Both the position numbers and the translations under genes were made by a program. A stretch of DNA of 64,000 nt from Cystobacter ferrugineus (lineage in GTDB: Bacteria > Myxococcota > Myxococcia > Myxococcales > Myxococcaceae). Shown piece after piece: positions 41,220 through 49,673 of the stretch; the stretch's first letter is position 1; the number at the start of each line of letters is the position of its first letter. The notes below the pieces were generated by a model, which worked only from the letters and a program-made list of their open reading frames with translations, was not told the DNA's origin and ran no database searches. The stretch spans positions 62,001 through 126,000 of the forward strand of contig NZ_MPIN01000009.1 in assembly GCF_001887355.1 (NCBI RefSeq), given 5' to 3'.

Positions 41220-42245
41220 CTAGTATCCCGTGTAAGGGTGAAGTGGGCCCCACGACTCCGTCGCGGCGGCGTGGAACCTTCTGCCTTGTGGATTTTCTTT
41301 CGCCACGCCGCGTACGGCATTCTCGGTGCGATAAGGCTCTCCGGTGTCGGAGTGGGCTCCTCCAAGGGAATCAATCAACTGCTGCTCTCTCCCGCGAATC
41401 CGCCAATAAGCGACGTCGTCATATCGATGGCTATAGTCAACGGCAGTGCCGACATCGAATCGATCAGCCTGCGCCAAGCCGAACATGGCGCCACCCGGTT
41501 CCGCATTCTCGTCCAGGTGGTGGTTTCTGTCTCGGAGGAGAACCGCCAGTGCGGCCTGAAATTCGAGGGACACAGCAAGATCGACGACCATGCTGGTCCG
41601 CCCCGCGTAGGAGTGGTGGGTCATCTTATTGAGCTTCGTGTAGGTGACATAGATGCGCCCCAGCCTCTTGCCGGTGTTCTCGTCGGGTTTCGACCTGGGC
41701 GCTGCGCTAGGAGGAGGAACCTGGGCCGGGTATTGACCTTGAACCCACCCCTTCACGTCTCCGAAGTGTGTGCCGTAATACTCGTCCGCAATCTCGATGG
41801 GGGTCTTCTCCCCATCCAAGGCCGCACGGGCCGTCAAGCAGACCAGCAACCCGCTGCCCACGGCCGCGACGAACGCGCCCCCCACCACCATCGTCTCCCC
41901 TGCGGCACCGCCAGCCCCTACCTCTGCGCCCGCGCCTCCTTCAGGCACCAACCGGAGCACGCCTCGGGCAATGCCGTTCCCCAACCCCTCACCCGACAGC
42001 CCCTCCAGGACAGGGGCCGGACTTGGGGATGGGGAAGCCACGGGCGAAGCCCCCGCCGCCGCGACAAGCACCACGTGAACACCCGCGCGAGCTGAGGAGA
42101 CCTCCTCCTTCCTGTCTCCGGCCGCCTCGTCACGGGACGGGACATAGGCGCAGCGCCTCTGCGCATCCGGGGCATGACGGACGCTTGGAGCAGCGCCGCC
42201 ACACCCCATCAGGGCCACGCAGAGCAGCACCAGTGAACAACGCAT
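41220..42245 (-). CDS. Lipoprotein toxin with GIY-YIG-like nuclease domain
   Basis: 341 aa from ATG 42245. Lipobox 'ALMGC'; then a Pro/Ala/Gly-rich and glycine-rich helix region (about 60-150) that looks membrane-active. The C-terminal ~150 residues read like a GIY-YIG nuclease: 'GRIYVTYTKLNK' plus 'YAGRTS', an Arg/His in 'LLRDRNHH', Glu in 'RIRGREQQLIDSLGG', and Asn in 'AVRGVAKENPQGR'. Coupled to an Imm26 gene. The catalytic assignment is inference from spacing; the family may be a distinct toxin type. Confidence 0.6.
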   Translation of the reverse strand: MRCSLVLLCVALMGCGGAAPSVRHAPDAQRRCAYVPSRDEAAGDRKEEVSSARAGVHVVLVAAAGASPVASPSPSPAPVLEGLSGEGLGNGIARGVLRLVPEGGAGAEVGAGGAAGETMVVGGAFVAAVGSGLLVCLTARAALDGEKTPIEIADEYYGTHFGDVKGWVQGQYPAQVPPPSAAPRSKPDENTGKRLGRIYVTYTKLNKMTHHSYAGRTSMVVDLAVSLEFQAALAVLLRDRNHHLDENAEPGGAMFGLAQADRFDVGTAVDYSHRYDDVAYWRIRGREQQLIDSLGGAHSDTGEPYRTENAVRGVAKENPQGRRFHAAATESWGPLHPYTGY

Positions 42246-42343
42246 CACGTAGCACCTCGGGGTGTGGGCTCCTGCCTTGAAGCGTTCGAATCCACGGAAT
42301 CCCATGAGGGGTCCGGCCCCCCCCCCCGGCAGGAGTCTGGGCG

Positions 42344-43288
42344 CTAGTCTCGCCGCCGCTCCACGCGCCGCTTGATGCGGCTGTAACCGCCCAGGCTGGG
42401 ACTCATGACGAAGTTCCAAAGCGTCGCCGTCCACGATTGGTGCGACAGCAGGCCGTCGTAGAATTCCGGCGCCATCGCTCGTAGCTTCGGCAGGCGCGAG
42501 CCAGGAACGTAGGGGAAGTCGTGGTGCTCGTTGTGGTAGCCGACATTGAACGCGAGCACGTTGAGCGGCCCGTAGTACGAGTAGGTCTCCTGCCCTTCGC
42601 GGAAGACGTAGTGCTCCGAGATGTAGTGTCCGGCAATCGGATGTAGCCCCATGACGATCAGTGAGCTGATCGGCAGATAGGCAAGCGCTTTGCCGCCCCA
42701 AAAATGGAACACGGCCACGTTGAACGCGACCTGCACGAGCAGGTTCGCGATCTCGGAAGCTCCCGGCTTCTTTGGATCCACGAACAGCGGGCGGAGCGCG
42801 TAGGCAAAGCCTTGGCAAGAGAGCCAGAGCAGTTTGCTTGCGCGATTGCGCAGCAAGCGCGCCTCGAACTCCGTCGGGAGATCCGTGTCGAGCCGCTCGT
42901 CACCCTGATGGATGTGATGGCGCAGGTGGTAGTAGCGAAACGTTTCTGAGACCGGCACACCCACGGGCAGATTGATGAAGACGCCGAACACGCGATTGTG
43001 CCAGGGCTTGCGAAACGCGAGATTGTGAGAGAGCTCGTGAATGGCCAGGAGTAGCGCCTGGTTGATCACTCCGCCCACCGCATAGGCGACCAGAACAATC
43101 AGCCACCAGGGCGCGTCACGCAGCAGGAAGGCGAGCGAGAGTTGCAGCCCGACGAGCAGCGTGCAGACGTACTTCGTGCGCGAGCACGGGCCGTAGAGTT
43201 CCTTGATCTCGGGATGAGTGCGAAGCATCTCGCGCCGCCGCGCGGCGTGCGGTTCGTCAGCGCTGGACCAGATGAAGCCATTGGACAT
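42344..43288 (-). CDS. Sphingolipid delta-4 desaturase (DEGS-like)
   Basis: 314 aa. N-terminal lipid-DES motif 'FIWSSADEPHAARRREML', three histidine boxes 'HELSH', 'HLRHH' and 'NEHHD', and 'TFNVGYHNEHHDFP'-type context ('FNVGYHNEHHDFPYVPGSRL'). About four membrane helices. The whole length follows eukaryotic dihydroceramide desaturases, including 'GLHPIAGHYISEHYVF' and 'ETYSYYGPLNVL'. It would insert the 4,5 double bond of a sphingoid base; myxobacteria are known to make ceramide lipids. No accessory reductase nearby. Single gene with its own promoter. Confidence 0.88.
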   Translation of the reverse strand: MSNGFIWSSADEPHAARRREMLRTHPEIKELYGPCSRTKYVCTLLVGLQLSLAFLLRDAPWWLIVLVAYAVGGVINQALLLAIHELSHNLAFRKPWHNRVFGVFINLPVGVPVSETFRYYHLRHHIHQGDERLDTDLPTEFEARLLRNRASKLLWLSCQGFAYALRPLFVDPKKPGASEIANLLVQVAFNVAVFHFWGGKALAYLPISSLIVMGLHPIAGHYISEHYVFREGQETYSYYGPLNVLAFNVGYHNEHHDFPYVPGSRLPKLRAMAPEFYDGLLSHQSWTATLWNFVMSPSLGGYSRIKRRVERRRD

Positions 43289-43408
43289 GGCGCCAACGGT
43301 ACCTCAGCACCAAGGGGGATGGGCACACATACCGTGCTGTGCGCTCGGGTGCGCTACCGCCGCCCCCCCTTGCGGGTACAAGGTCGCTGGGGGCCGTGGT
43401 GGAGCTGG

Positions 43409-43834
43409 TGAACCCAGCGCCAGAGGAACCGTGCCTACTGGGCATGCACCTCCGTGTGGCCGGGCCTCACGTGCCTGCCGCAGCTGCTGGGCCCGGCTCG
43501 GCGACTGTTCCAGTGGTTCAGCTGGACGAAGCGCTGGAGCAAGAGAGGGAGCGAGGACTTGGAGGCGAGAGAGGGGCGCTTCGCCGAGGAAATCGCCGAG
43601 CCCGTGGAACTGATGGTGGAGCTCCTACCGTGTTGGAAAGGACTGGGGGAGGAGGAGCGGCGGCGTGCGGTGCGGGGATTGGTGGAGGCGGTGGAGTCCG
43701 AGGCTCGCGCACGGGACAAGCCGGTGTTGGGGGCGCGAGCCGTGAGGGCCCAGCACCCGCATACCCGGCCCGAGCACCTCAAGCGCAGCCCGCGGCCCTT
43801 GGGTCATGCATCCACGCGCCAGGCGCTGAGGTAG
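43409..43834 (+). pseudogene. Remnant of a REP-associated-transposase-like protein
   Basis: An open segment reading 'YWACTSVWPGLTCLPQLLG', 'EEIAEPVELMVELLPCW', 'ARDKPVLGARAVRAQHPHTR' and 'SPRPLGHASTRQALR'. This resembles the C-terminal part of IS200/REP-associated transposases common in myxobacteria; the HUH catalytic half is missing and the end is cut. There is no convincing start codon. The rest of the 650-bp interval 43289-43940 holds nothing I can assign. Confidence 0.35.
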
Positions 43835-43940
43835 TTACGAGGCCTGACGTCGGCTGAACGAGGGCCGTCCGCACCGCACAGGCCGGCCTTGCCGGTGACG
43901 GGGATGCGAGGCCCGATGAGCCGTCACACCCCCGCCCAGG

Positions 43941-44594
43941 TCATGCTGCTTTGCCGGGCACGGGCGTGTTGAGCAACTGCTGCTCCCACAGGAACGCAAT
44001 GCCGAGGCCAGCCGCATGGTTCTTGAGCAGGTCGACGAATTCAGCCACGTGCGCCGTCCGCGCGTGATCGCGCTGCCATTCGGACACGAGTGCCAGCCAC
44101 GTCATCATGTTGGCGCCGGCCGCGATCATGCGTTGGATGGCCACCTGGTGCGCCTCCACCGAAAAGGCGCCACACGCATCGGTGATCACCGTCACATCCC
44201 AGCCCTCGCCGAGGGCCTGGATCACCGGCATGGCGACACAGATCTCCGTATACAGGCCCGCGATGATCAGCTGCTTGCGCCCCGTGGCCTTGACCGCGTC
44301 CACGACCTTCCGGTCCTCCCAGGTGTTGATGAACGTCCGGTCGATCACCTCCTGGCCCGGGAAGACATCGGTGATCTGCGGGAAGATGAGGCCGCCTCGC
44401 TCGGCGATCACGCTCGTCAGAATGGTCGGGACGCCATAGGCCTTGGCGGCCTTCGCCAAGGCCGTTGCATGGTTGACCACCAGGTGCGGATCGTGGCTGT
44501 TCACGTTCGCGAGCTGGAACGGCTGGTGGTCGATCAGGACGAGGACCGAGTCCTCGGGACGAAGAAGCGAAGAGAGGCCGTTGCGGAAAGTCAT
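43941..44594 (-). CDS. Isochorismatase-family hydrolase (YcaC-like)
   Basis: 217 aa. Catalytic Asp in 'VLIDHQPFQL', Lys in 'KATGRKQLIIAG', Cys in 'LYTEICVAMP', with the cis-peptide region 'ITDACGAFSVEAHQ'. Cysteine hydrolase of the YcaC/isochorismatase fold; substrate unknown. About half of its residues match the paralogue at 58937. Divergent from a LysR regulator with 148 bp between. Confidence 0.88.
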   Translation of the reverse strand: MTFRNGLSSLLRPEDSVLVLIDHQPFQLANVNSHDPHLVVNHATALAKAAKAYGVPTILTSVIAERGGLIFPQITDVFPGQEVIDRTFINTWEDRKVVDAVKATGRKQLIIAGLYTEICVAMPVIQALGEGWDVTVITDACGAFSVEAHQVAIQRMIAAGANMMTWLALVSEWQRDHARTAHVAEFVDLLKNHAAGLGIAFLWEQQLLNTPVPGKAA

Positions 44595-44742
44595 CGGAGC
44601 ATCCTTGTGCCGTTGTGGCGAAGTGGGTGATCGAGTGGTGCGCCAGCGACAACGCCGCTGGGAGACTCAATGTGGCGTTCTGGCGCTCGACGCGGTAGTA
44701 CGATTCCGTGGCGAGCTGTGTCGCGGAAAGTGGAACGCTGAG

Positions 44743-45636
44743 TTGGACGTCGAAGATCTGCGAACGTTTGTGGAGGTGGCTGATGCCGGCGGGGTCTCGC
44801 CCGCGGCACTGCGGCTCGGCGTGTCCAAGTCGATCGTCAGCCGTCGGCTCGTCCGTCTCGAAGGGGAACTCGGCGTCCAGCTGCTGACCCGCTCCACCCG
44901 GGGGGCTGCGCTCACGGAGGCCGGGGCCACGTTCCGTGACCACGCCGCCAGGGTGTGCGCCGAGCTCGACGCGGCAAGGGAGACGATCCTTCCCGCCGGT
45001 GACCTTCGCGGACGCCTTCGTGTGGCCGCGCCACTGTCTTTCGGCCTGACTCATTTCGCTCCCGTGCTCGCGGAAATGGCGCGACGCCACCCCCAGCTTC
45101 ACATCCAGACCAGCTACAGCGATCGCTTCGTCGATCTCATCGCCGAAGGGTTCGACTGCGCGATACGGGTGGGATACATCCAGGACTCCAACCTGATCGC
45201 ACGACGCATCGCCACGATCCACGGGAAGCTCGTCGCGAGCCCGGCCTATGTCCAGGCGCACGGGTCGCCCGAGACCCCGCAGGAGCTGCTCGCTCACCAG
45301 TGCCTGATGCAGGGCACCGAGACCTGGCAGTTCATGGACGGCGACGAGGTCATCACGGTTCGTCCGCAGGGACGCTTCAAGGCCGACAACGGCGTGGCGC
45401 TGCTCGCGGCTGCGACAGCGGGCGTCGGGATCGCGCTCCTGCCCGACTGGCTCACCGACGAACACGTGGCCTCCGGAGCCCTCGTGCCCGTCATGACGCG
45501 GCATCCACCACCCGCGGCGGGTGCGTACGTGGTTCGACCGCCGGGTCAGCATCCCGCACGGAAGATCCGGGTGCTGACCGAACTCCTGATCGAGCATTGC
45601 GACCTGTCCATGCGCTCTGCGGGATTCGCCCCTTAG
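44743..45636 (+). CDS. LysR-family transcriptional regulator
   Basis: 297 aa from a TTG at 44743 chosen because it puts 'LDVEDLRTFVEVADAGGVSP' at the N-terminus; the start is uncertain. Winged-HTH 'AALRLGVSKSIVSRRLVRLE', periplasmic-binding-like effector domain to the C-terminus with 'LRVAAPLSFGLTHFAPVLAE' and 'FDCAIRVGYIQDSNLIARRI'. Divergent from the isochorismatase gene, which it probably controls. Confidence 0.88.
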   Translation: MDVEDLRTFVEVADAGGVSPAALRLGVSKSIVSRRLVRLEGELGVQLLTRSTRGAALTEAGATFRDHAARVCAELDAARETILPAGDLRGRLRVAAPLSFGLTHFAPVLAEMARRHPQLHIQTSYSDRFVDLIAEGFDCAIRVGYIQDSNLIARRIATIHGKLVASPAYVQAHGSPETPQELLAHQCLMQGTETWQFMDGDEVITVRPQGRFKADNGVALLAAATAGVGIALLPDWLTDEHVASGALVPVMTRHPPPAAGAYVVRPPGQHPARKIRVLTELLIEHCDLSMRSAGFAP

Positions 45637-45659
45637 GAGCACGACCGCCCTTGCATGTC

Positions 45660-45887
45660 GTCAGGCGTGCCGGGCGACGGCCGGCATCCCGGCCGTCCGC
45701 TGCTGGCCGGTTGCGATCCTTGAGAGGTCCCCCTCGACTGGCAGGACGGCTGCGGATGCAGGTAGGGCGCGGTGAACCACACGTCCCGCAACGTGGGCAC
45801 GTCGATGCCGGTGAGCGTGACCCCGAGCCGGCGTCCGCTGGTGGGCTTGACGGTACCGACGCTCGCCGTGGGCAACCCCAGGTGCTC
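45660..45887 (-). pseudogene. Cytochrome c peroxidase/MauG-like remnant
   Basis: Minus-strand codons give 'TVKPTSGRRLGVTLTGIDVP' then 'TLRDVWFTAPYLH', the block preceding the C-terminal haem region in di-haem peroxidase-like proteins. The expected 'DGSA' after 'APYLH' is lost and the upstream part is cut exactly at the IS end (45887). A stretch of non-homologous codons follows to 45660. Confidence 0.55.
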
Positions 45888-46620
45888 TAGCAGGCTGCTG
45901 AAAAACTAGGATTGAGCCGTCCCCGGGAGGGGTCGCTTGGTTTTTTGGGGCTCCTCCATGAGGAGGAGCGCTCCGGGCGTGCATCCACGTTGCTGCTTCG
46001 CCTCTCGTTCTGGTTCTGCGCCACGTGCGGCACCACTCCCTGCTCTCGTAGCTTCCGCACGAAATCCTTCGTGTCGTATCCCTTGTCGGCACCCAGTGTG
46101 CCTACCCGTACACCCTTCTTCTTTTGCTGCTTCACCAGCTCCAGCGCCTGCTCCCGCTCCGCCGTCCCCGTTGCCAGCGAGAGCGACACGTCCACGCACA
46201 GCCCGTGGCGGTTCTCCATCAACACGTATCCCGCGTAGCTCAATCTCGCCTCCTTCCCCCAGCCCTTCCTGGCCAGTCTCGCCTCGGGGTCCGTCGTCGA
46301 GGCATGCGTGGCGTTGCCTCGCTTCTCCCCGTGGAAGTCGACCGTCGGGTTGCCCGGGTCATCCGGCGGCTCCTCCTTGTCCTTCTTCTCCTTGGGCTTG
46401 AAGGACTTCAGGCTCGCCCACGCTTCAATCAGCGTCCCGTCCACCGTGAAGTGCTCCCTGCTCAACAGCCTCTGCCGCCGCGCCTTCTTCACCACTCCCT
46501 CGAAGAACAGCTGCGCCACGTCCGCCCTCAGCAGCCGCTCCTTGTTCTTGGCGAACGTGGACGCATCGAAGCTGTCCTCCTCCAGGCCCATGTCCAGGAA
46601 GAAGTCGGGCCCTATGGGGG
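45887..46620 (-). mobile_element. IS5/IS1182-type insertion sequence remnant
   Basis: Right end 45887-45909 ('CTAGCAGGCTGCTGAAAAAC') is the common terminal repeat of this IS group. Inside lies a transposase fragment truncated at both ends. The left end cannot be identified; a junction lies around 46620-46650. Confidence 0.65.
45975..46615 (-). pseudogene. Truncated DDE transposase
   Basis: Codons from about 46615 give 'FFLDMGLEEDSFDASTFAKN', 'HFTVDGTLIEAWASLKSFKP' (first catalytic Asp), 'HASTTDPEARLARKGWGKEA', 'GADKGYDTKDFVRKLRE' (second Asp) and 'HVAQNQNERRSSNVDAR'. The N-terminal ~80 residues and the C-terminal catalytic Glu region are missing, and out-of-frame codons follow. Not functional alone. 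Confidence 0.75.
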
Positions 46621-46821
46621 CCGTCACGGGCCCGATAGGTAACTCGTGCAGGTGGGGACCACTGGGGCAAGGCAGTAGTAGGCCCGGGCATCGGCGCCAG
46701 AAGATGGGGTGCAGGCTGGAGGGCTCGCAGCTCCCGCCCGGAGAGGGGCCTAGGGGGACCAAAAAAGGACCAAACCGAACGGACGCGCCTGGACTCGCCC
46801 GGACAGATGGGCACCCCATTT

Positions 46822-48120
46822 TCAGAGGGAAAACGGGGGTGTGGCTCTGGTCCCGAGTGGAGGCGGATCCGCCCTTAGCGGCTTCGATTCCCGCCGCCTC
46901 CAATCGAGGTTGCCCGCCGGGGAGACGGCCGACCCTCCACCACCGCGCAGTCCGTCTTGTGCGGCGCGGAGCAGCGAGTGACACAACCTCGAATTTGAAA
47001 GTCTGGCGCATTTTGGAGGTGGCATTCTGCCGCGCATCCCAGACCATTGACCATCCACGATCCCGCCCAACCTCGTGGGATTCATGGGTTTGGGCGGCGT
47101 GGCCACCACCGTGCCGAGTGCGTTCAGCAGCACCAGGTCACAGTCGAACGCCGACGTGTTGCACGCGAGCTCGTAGATATGGCCCGCGGCGGCCTCGAAC
47201 GAGAACACGTCCACGTCCGTGGTCGCGTGGAGGATCGCGCCAACGGACGTGCTCGAGGGCGTCACCGGGGTGGCCTCGGACGGCGTGTTGCCGTGGTCGT
47301 CGAAGCCGAGATCCTCCAGCCGGTACGTGTAGGTGCCCACCTGGCCGGAAGACACCCGGAAGAAGTACGTCCCGGCCGTGGGGTACTCGTAGACGATGAA
47401 GCCCGTGCCGCCGTTGTTGTCGACCGCCAGCACCTGACCGGCCGCGTCCGACAGGCTCACCCGGCAGTCCGTCGCGCCGCCGCCGGGGTTGCACGTGAAG
47501 GCGTAGATGTGGCCCGCCTGGGCCTGGAACGAGAAGACGTCCACGTCCTCCGTCGACTCGAACGCGCCCCCGGTGGGCGGCGCGTCGATGATGACGGGCG
47601 AGGACTCGGCGGGCGTGTTGCCGTGGTCATCCGGAACCGACAGCACACACGCCTCGCCCTGGGGCACGTAGCCGCTCACGCACGCGCAGACCGGCTGCCC
47701 CTCCACCACGGAGCAATTCGTCTTGTGCGGTGCGGTGCAGGGATTGGGCTCGCAGGCGTCGAGCGAGACACACTGCCCGCTTCCGTCCTCCACCTTGCCC
47801 GGATCGCACGCGCAGACGGCCCGGCCCTGCACGTTGGAGCACTGGCCCCGGCCCGCGTGCATGCACGGGTTGGGCGCGCACGGATCGAACGGGGGCGTGC
47901 CGTCGCGCAGGCACGTCAGGCCCTCGGCGTGGTGGCCTGGATCGCAGGCACAGACGGGCCGGTCATCGGAGACCTCGCAGCGTCCGGGACCACAGGCGAC
48001 GCCCTCGCACGGAGTCTGGACGGACTCGTTGTTGCCTCCGGAGCAACTGATGAGACCCACGACAGAAGCCCACGCACATAGCGCGAGCGACACACTCTTG
48101 AATCGGAAGGATTGGCGCAT
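46822..48120 (-). CDS. EGF/PPC lipoprotein, C-terminally truncated
   Basis: 432 aa from ATG 48120 (the frame is open to 48150). Lipobox 'GLISC'. Three to four EGF-like Cys modules (~20-150; 'CACDPGHHAEGLTC'), then two bacterial pre-peptidase C-terminal domains (~165-335; 'DVDVFSFQAQAGHIYAFTC', 'DVDVFSFEAAAGHIYELAC'). After 'LGTVVATPP' the sequence changes into unrelated DNA that includes repeat copy B ('DWRRRESKPLRADPP'), so the native C-terminus is lost. Extracellular/surface role likely; current function doubtful. Confidence 0.68.
   Translation of the reverse strand: MRQSFRFKSVSLALCAWASVVGLISCSGGNNESVQTPCEGVACGPGRCEVSDDRPVCACDPGHHAEGLTCLRDGTPPFDPCAPNPCMHAGRGQCSNVQGRAVCACDPGKVEDGSGQCVSLDACEPNPCTAPHKTNCSVVEGQPVCACVSGYVPQGEACVLSVPDDHGNTPAESSPVIIDAPPTGGAFESTEDVDVFSFQAQAGHIYAFTCNPGGGATDCRVSLSDAAGQVLAVDNNGGTGFIVYEYPTAGTYFFRVSSGQVGTYTYRLEDLGFDDHGNTPSEATPVTPSSTSVGAILHATTDVDVFSFEAAAGHIYELACNTSAFDCDLVLLNALGTVVATPPKPMNPTRLGGIVDGQWSGMRGRMPPPKCARLSNSRLCHSLLRAAQDGLRGGGGSAVSPAGNLDWRRRESKPLRADPPPLGTRATPPFSL
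46850..46921 (+). repeat. tRNA/tmRNA acceptor-T-arm-like repeat, copy B
   Basis: 72 bp, direct repeat of copy A. Acceptor GGAGGCG/CGCCTCC (perfect), T-stem GCGGC/CCCGC with canonical T-loop TTCGATT. It contains the palindrome GGCGGATCCGCC. Compared with a true tmRNA end ('GCGGGTTCGATTCCCGC'), it lacks the CCA and anticodon-side parts. Confidence 0.62.
46922..47011 (-). pseudogene. 5' remnant of a second EGF-type lipoprotein
   Basis: Starts 'MRQTFKFEVVSLA', nearly the same as the signal peptide of the neighbouring gene ('MRQSFRFKSVSLA'), then, in another frame, 'CSAPHKTDCAVVEGRP', matching its EGF-like 'CTAPHKTNCSVVEGQP'. An internal deletion and frameshift joined the two parts, and it ends at repeat copy B. 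Confidence 0.6.
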
Positions 48121-48156
48121 TTGGACGCGCCCAGACAGCCGCCCCTCCACGGTTAT

Positions 48157-48375
48157 TCAATAAAGAAGTTGATACACCTGCTCCATCATCACCGCGCACA
48201 CGAGGCCGCCGTAGGTGCCCAGCACATAGCCGGCCACCGCGAGCATGACGCCCACGGCCGCGAAGAAGATTGGGGCGCGCAACCATCTGCGCACGCCCAG
48301 CACGATGCCCGCGTGCACCGCCATCCACACCAGGCCCACGGCCACCATCGCCGGCGCGTCCAGCGGTGCCGTCAC
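48157..48375 (-). CDS. Small membrane protein
   Basis: 72 aa from a GTG at 48375, or shorter from an in-frame ATG ('MVAVGLVWM'). Two hydrophobic helices: 'PAMVAVGLVWMAVHAGIVLG' and 'FFAAVGVMLAVAGYVLGTYG'. Unknown family. Same strand as its neighbours, 36 bases before the EGF lipoprotein. Confidence 0.5.
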   Translation of the reverse strand: MTAPLDAPAMVAVGLVWMAVHAGIVLGVRRWLRAPIFFAAVGVMLAVAGYVLGTYGGLVCAVMMEQVYQLLY

Positions 48376-48484
48376 GTACGCCCGTTCTCCCCCTCCGCTC
48401 CTGCTTGGGGGAGATGAAAGTACTCGATGCGATCCAACCGGCCGGCCGCGTCGTAGGCATATCGATACAGGATGGTGGGGTAGC

Positions 48485-49546
48485 TCAATACGCCCGATTA
48501 CGCAGCGGCGCCGCCTCGGGGCTCACCCTGGTGCGCTGCATCGTGCATCGGTCCCCCTGCCCCAGTTCCACCGTCGGGCCCGCCTGGAAACGTTCAGGGC
48601 ACTCCCGCAGGACCGTCTCGAGCGCACGCCTGTCCCGGGTGCGTGCCAGGCAGGAGGCTCCGTCGGCGGCCCAGGCCGCTTCGAACGAGGCTCGCTCCGG
48701 GTCCCAGGCCGCCGAGCGCTCCGTCGTGCGCGCGAGCACCCCCAGCCTGTCATACATGTCTATGGCCGTGTCCTGGCGCGTATGGTTCTGGCCATTGCCG
48801 CAGTAGTCCGCGCGCGCCATGCGCGTGCAGGCCTGGTGCAGCTCGGCCAGCGGCTGTCCGTTGTGGCTCGCCCACGGCTTGTAACCCCAGCGGATGCACT
48901 TGGTGATGACGCCATTCTCGCACGCCAGGGTGAACCTGCCCGCCACCTCCTGGTGCGCCCCGCTTCCGTCCCACACCCCGCGCACCGCCAGCACCCGCGG
49001 GTCGGGTATCTGGTTGCTGGCCACGCAAGGGTTCTCCCATTGCTGGGCCACCGGATTCCACGCCTCGATGCGGTACCACACCAGCTCCGAGTCACCCGGC
49101 GAGGGCTCCGCGCCGCACACCGCGACCTCCACCGGCTGGCCGTCGCTGGACACGCCTCGGAGCACCGTCCCCACCAGGCTCCTGGACGCCGCGGACGAGG
49201 CCACCAGCCGCCCTCCCTCCAGCCGCAGCGGCGGCATCTCGGGGGCCAGCGTCCGCACGGGGGCCAGCTCCACCGAGACGAGCACGCTGCGCCGCTCGTC
49301 GGGCTCCTGCCGGGCGTCCCACCCACGCCGGGTGCCCCACAGCATCGTGCCTTGGGGCCATACATCCCGGTTGGGTGCACGGCCCCGGCAGCGCTGTGCG
49401 TACCGCTCGGCCTCCCCCACCGGGGCCACCGCCCGCCCCGGATTCGGCTTCACCGGGGTGGAGGTGCTCGGCTCTCCAGCGAACACCGGCACGGCGAGGA
49501 CGAGAGACAACCCGGCGAGTACGGACTTCTTCATGACCCTCTTCAT
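48485..49546 (-). CDS. ADYC domain protein, exported
   Basis: 353 aa from ATG 49546 (GGAGG five bases upstream; ATG 49534 is alternative). Signal peptide 'VLAGLSLVLAVPVFAGE'. The C-terminal half has the defining 'CTRMARADYCGNGQNHTRQD' block with conserved Cys, preceded by 'GVITKCIRWGYKPW', the typical ADYC-domain pattern. Function of the domain is unknown; it is common in myxobacteria. Shares a 51-bp upstream element with the CHAT gene. Confidence 0.82.
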   Translation of the reverse strand: MKRVMKKSVLAGLSLVLAVPVFAGEPSTSTPVKPNPGRAVAPVGEAERYAQRCRGRAPNRDVWPQGTMLWGTRRGWDARQEPDERRSVLVSVELAPVRTLAPEMPPLRLEGGRLVASSAASRSLVGTVLRGVSSDGQPVEVAVCGAEPSPGDSELVWYRIEAWNPVAQQWENPCVASNQIPDPRVLAVRGVWDGSGAHQEVAGRFTLACENGVITKCIRWGYKPWASHNGQPLAELHQACTRMARADYCGNGQNHTRQDTAIDMYDRLGVLARTTERSAAWDPERASFEAAWAADGASCLARTRDRRALETVLRECPERFQAGPTVELGQGDRCTMQRTRVSPEAAPLRNRAY

Positions 49547-49598
49547 GGCCTTCCTCCAACGAGGGGCGGCGGCTACAGGCCAGCGCCCTGCCCTCTGT

Positions 49599-49649
49599 CT
49601 GGCTGGACACGGGCTCATGGCGGGCTATGCACCAATTCGTACCGGCTCC
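49599..49649 (-). promoter_or_regulatory. Shared 51-bp upstream element, copy 1 (before ADYC gene)
   Basis: 43 of 51 bases are identical to 52747-52797. On the minus strand it reads GGAGCCGGTACGAATTGGTG, then GCATAG and CGCC, ending near GTGTCCAGCCAG. It lies 53-103 bases before the ADYC ATG. Likely a promoter or activator site common to the two genes. Confidence 0.55.
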
Positions 49650-49673
49650 ACGCAAGGCGCCTGGGAGACCTGC

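Noticed and set aside
46850-46921. Complete tRNA or tmRNA gene
   Set aside because: Only acceptor and T-arm-like parts are present; no D-arm, anticodon arm, tag reading frame or CCA.
46620-47047. N-terminal 140 codons of the long transposase frame
   Set aside because: This part reads through repeat copy B and the lipoprotein remnant; only the later codons are transposase.
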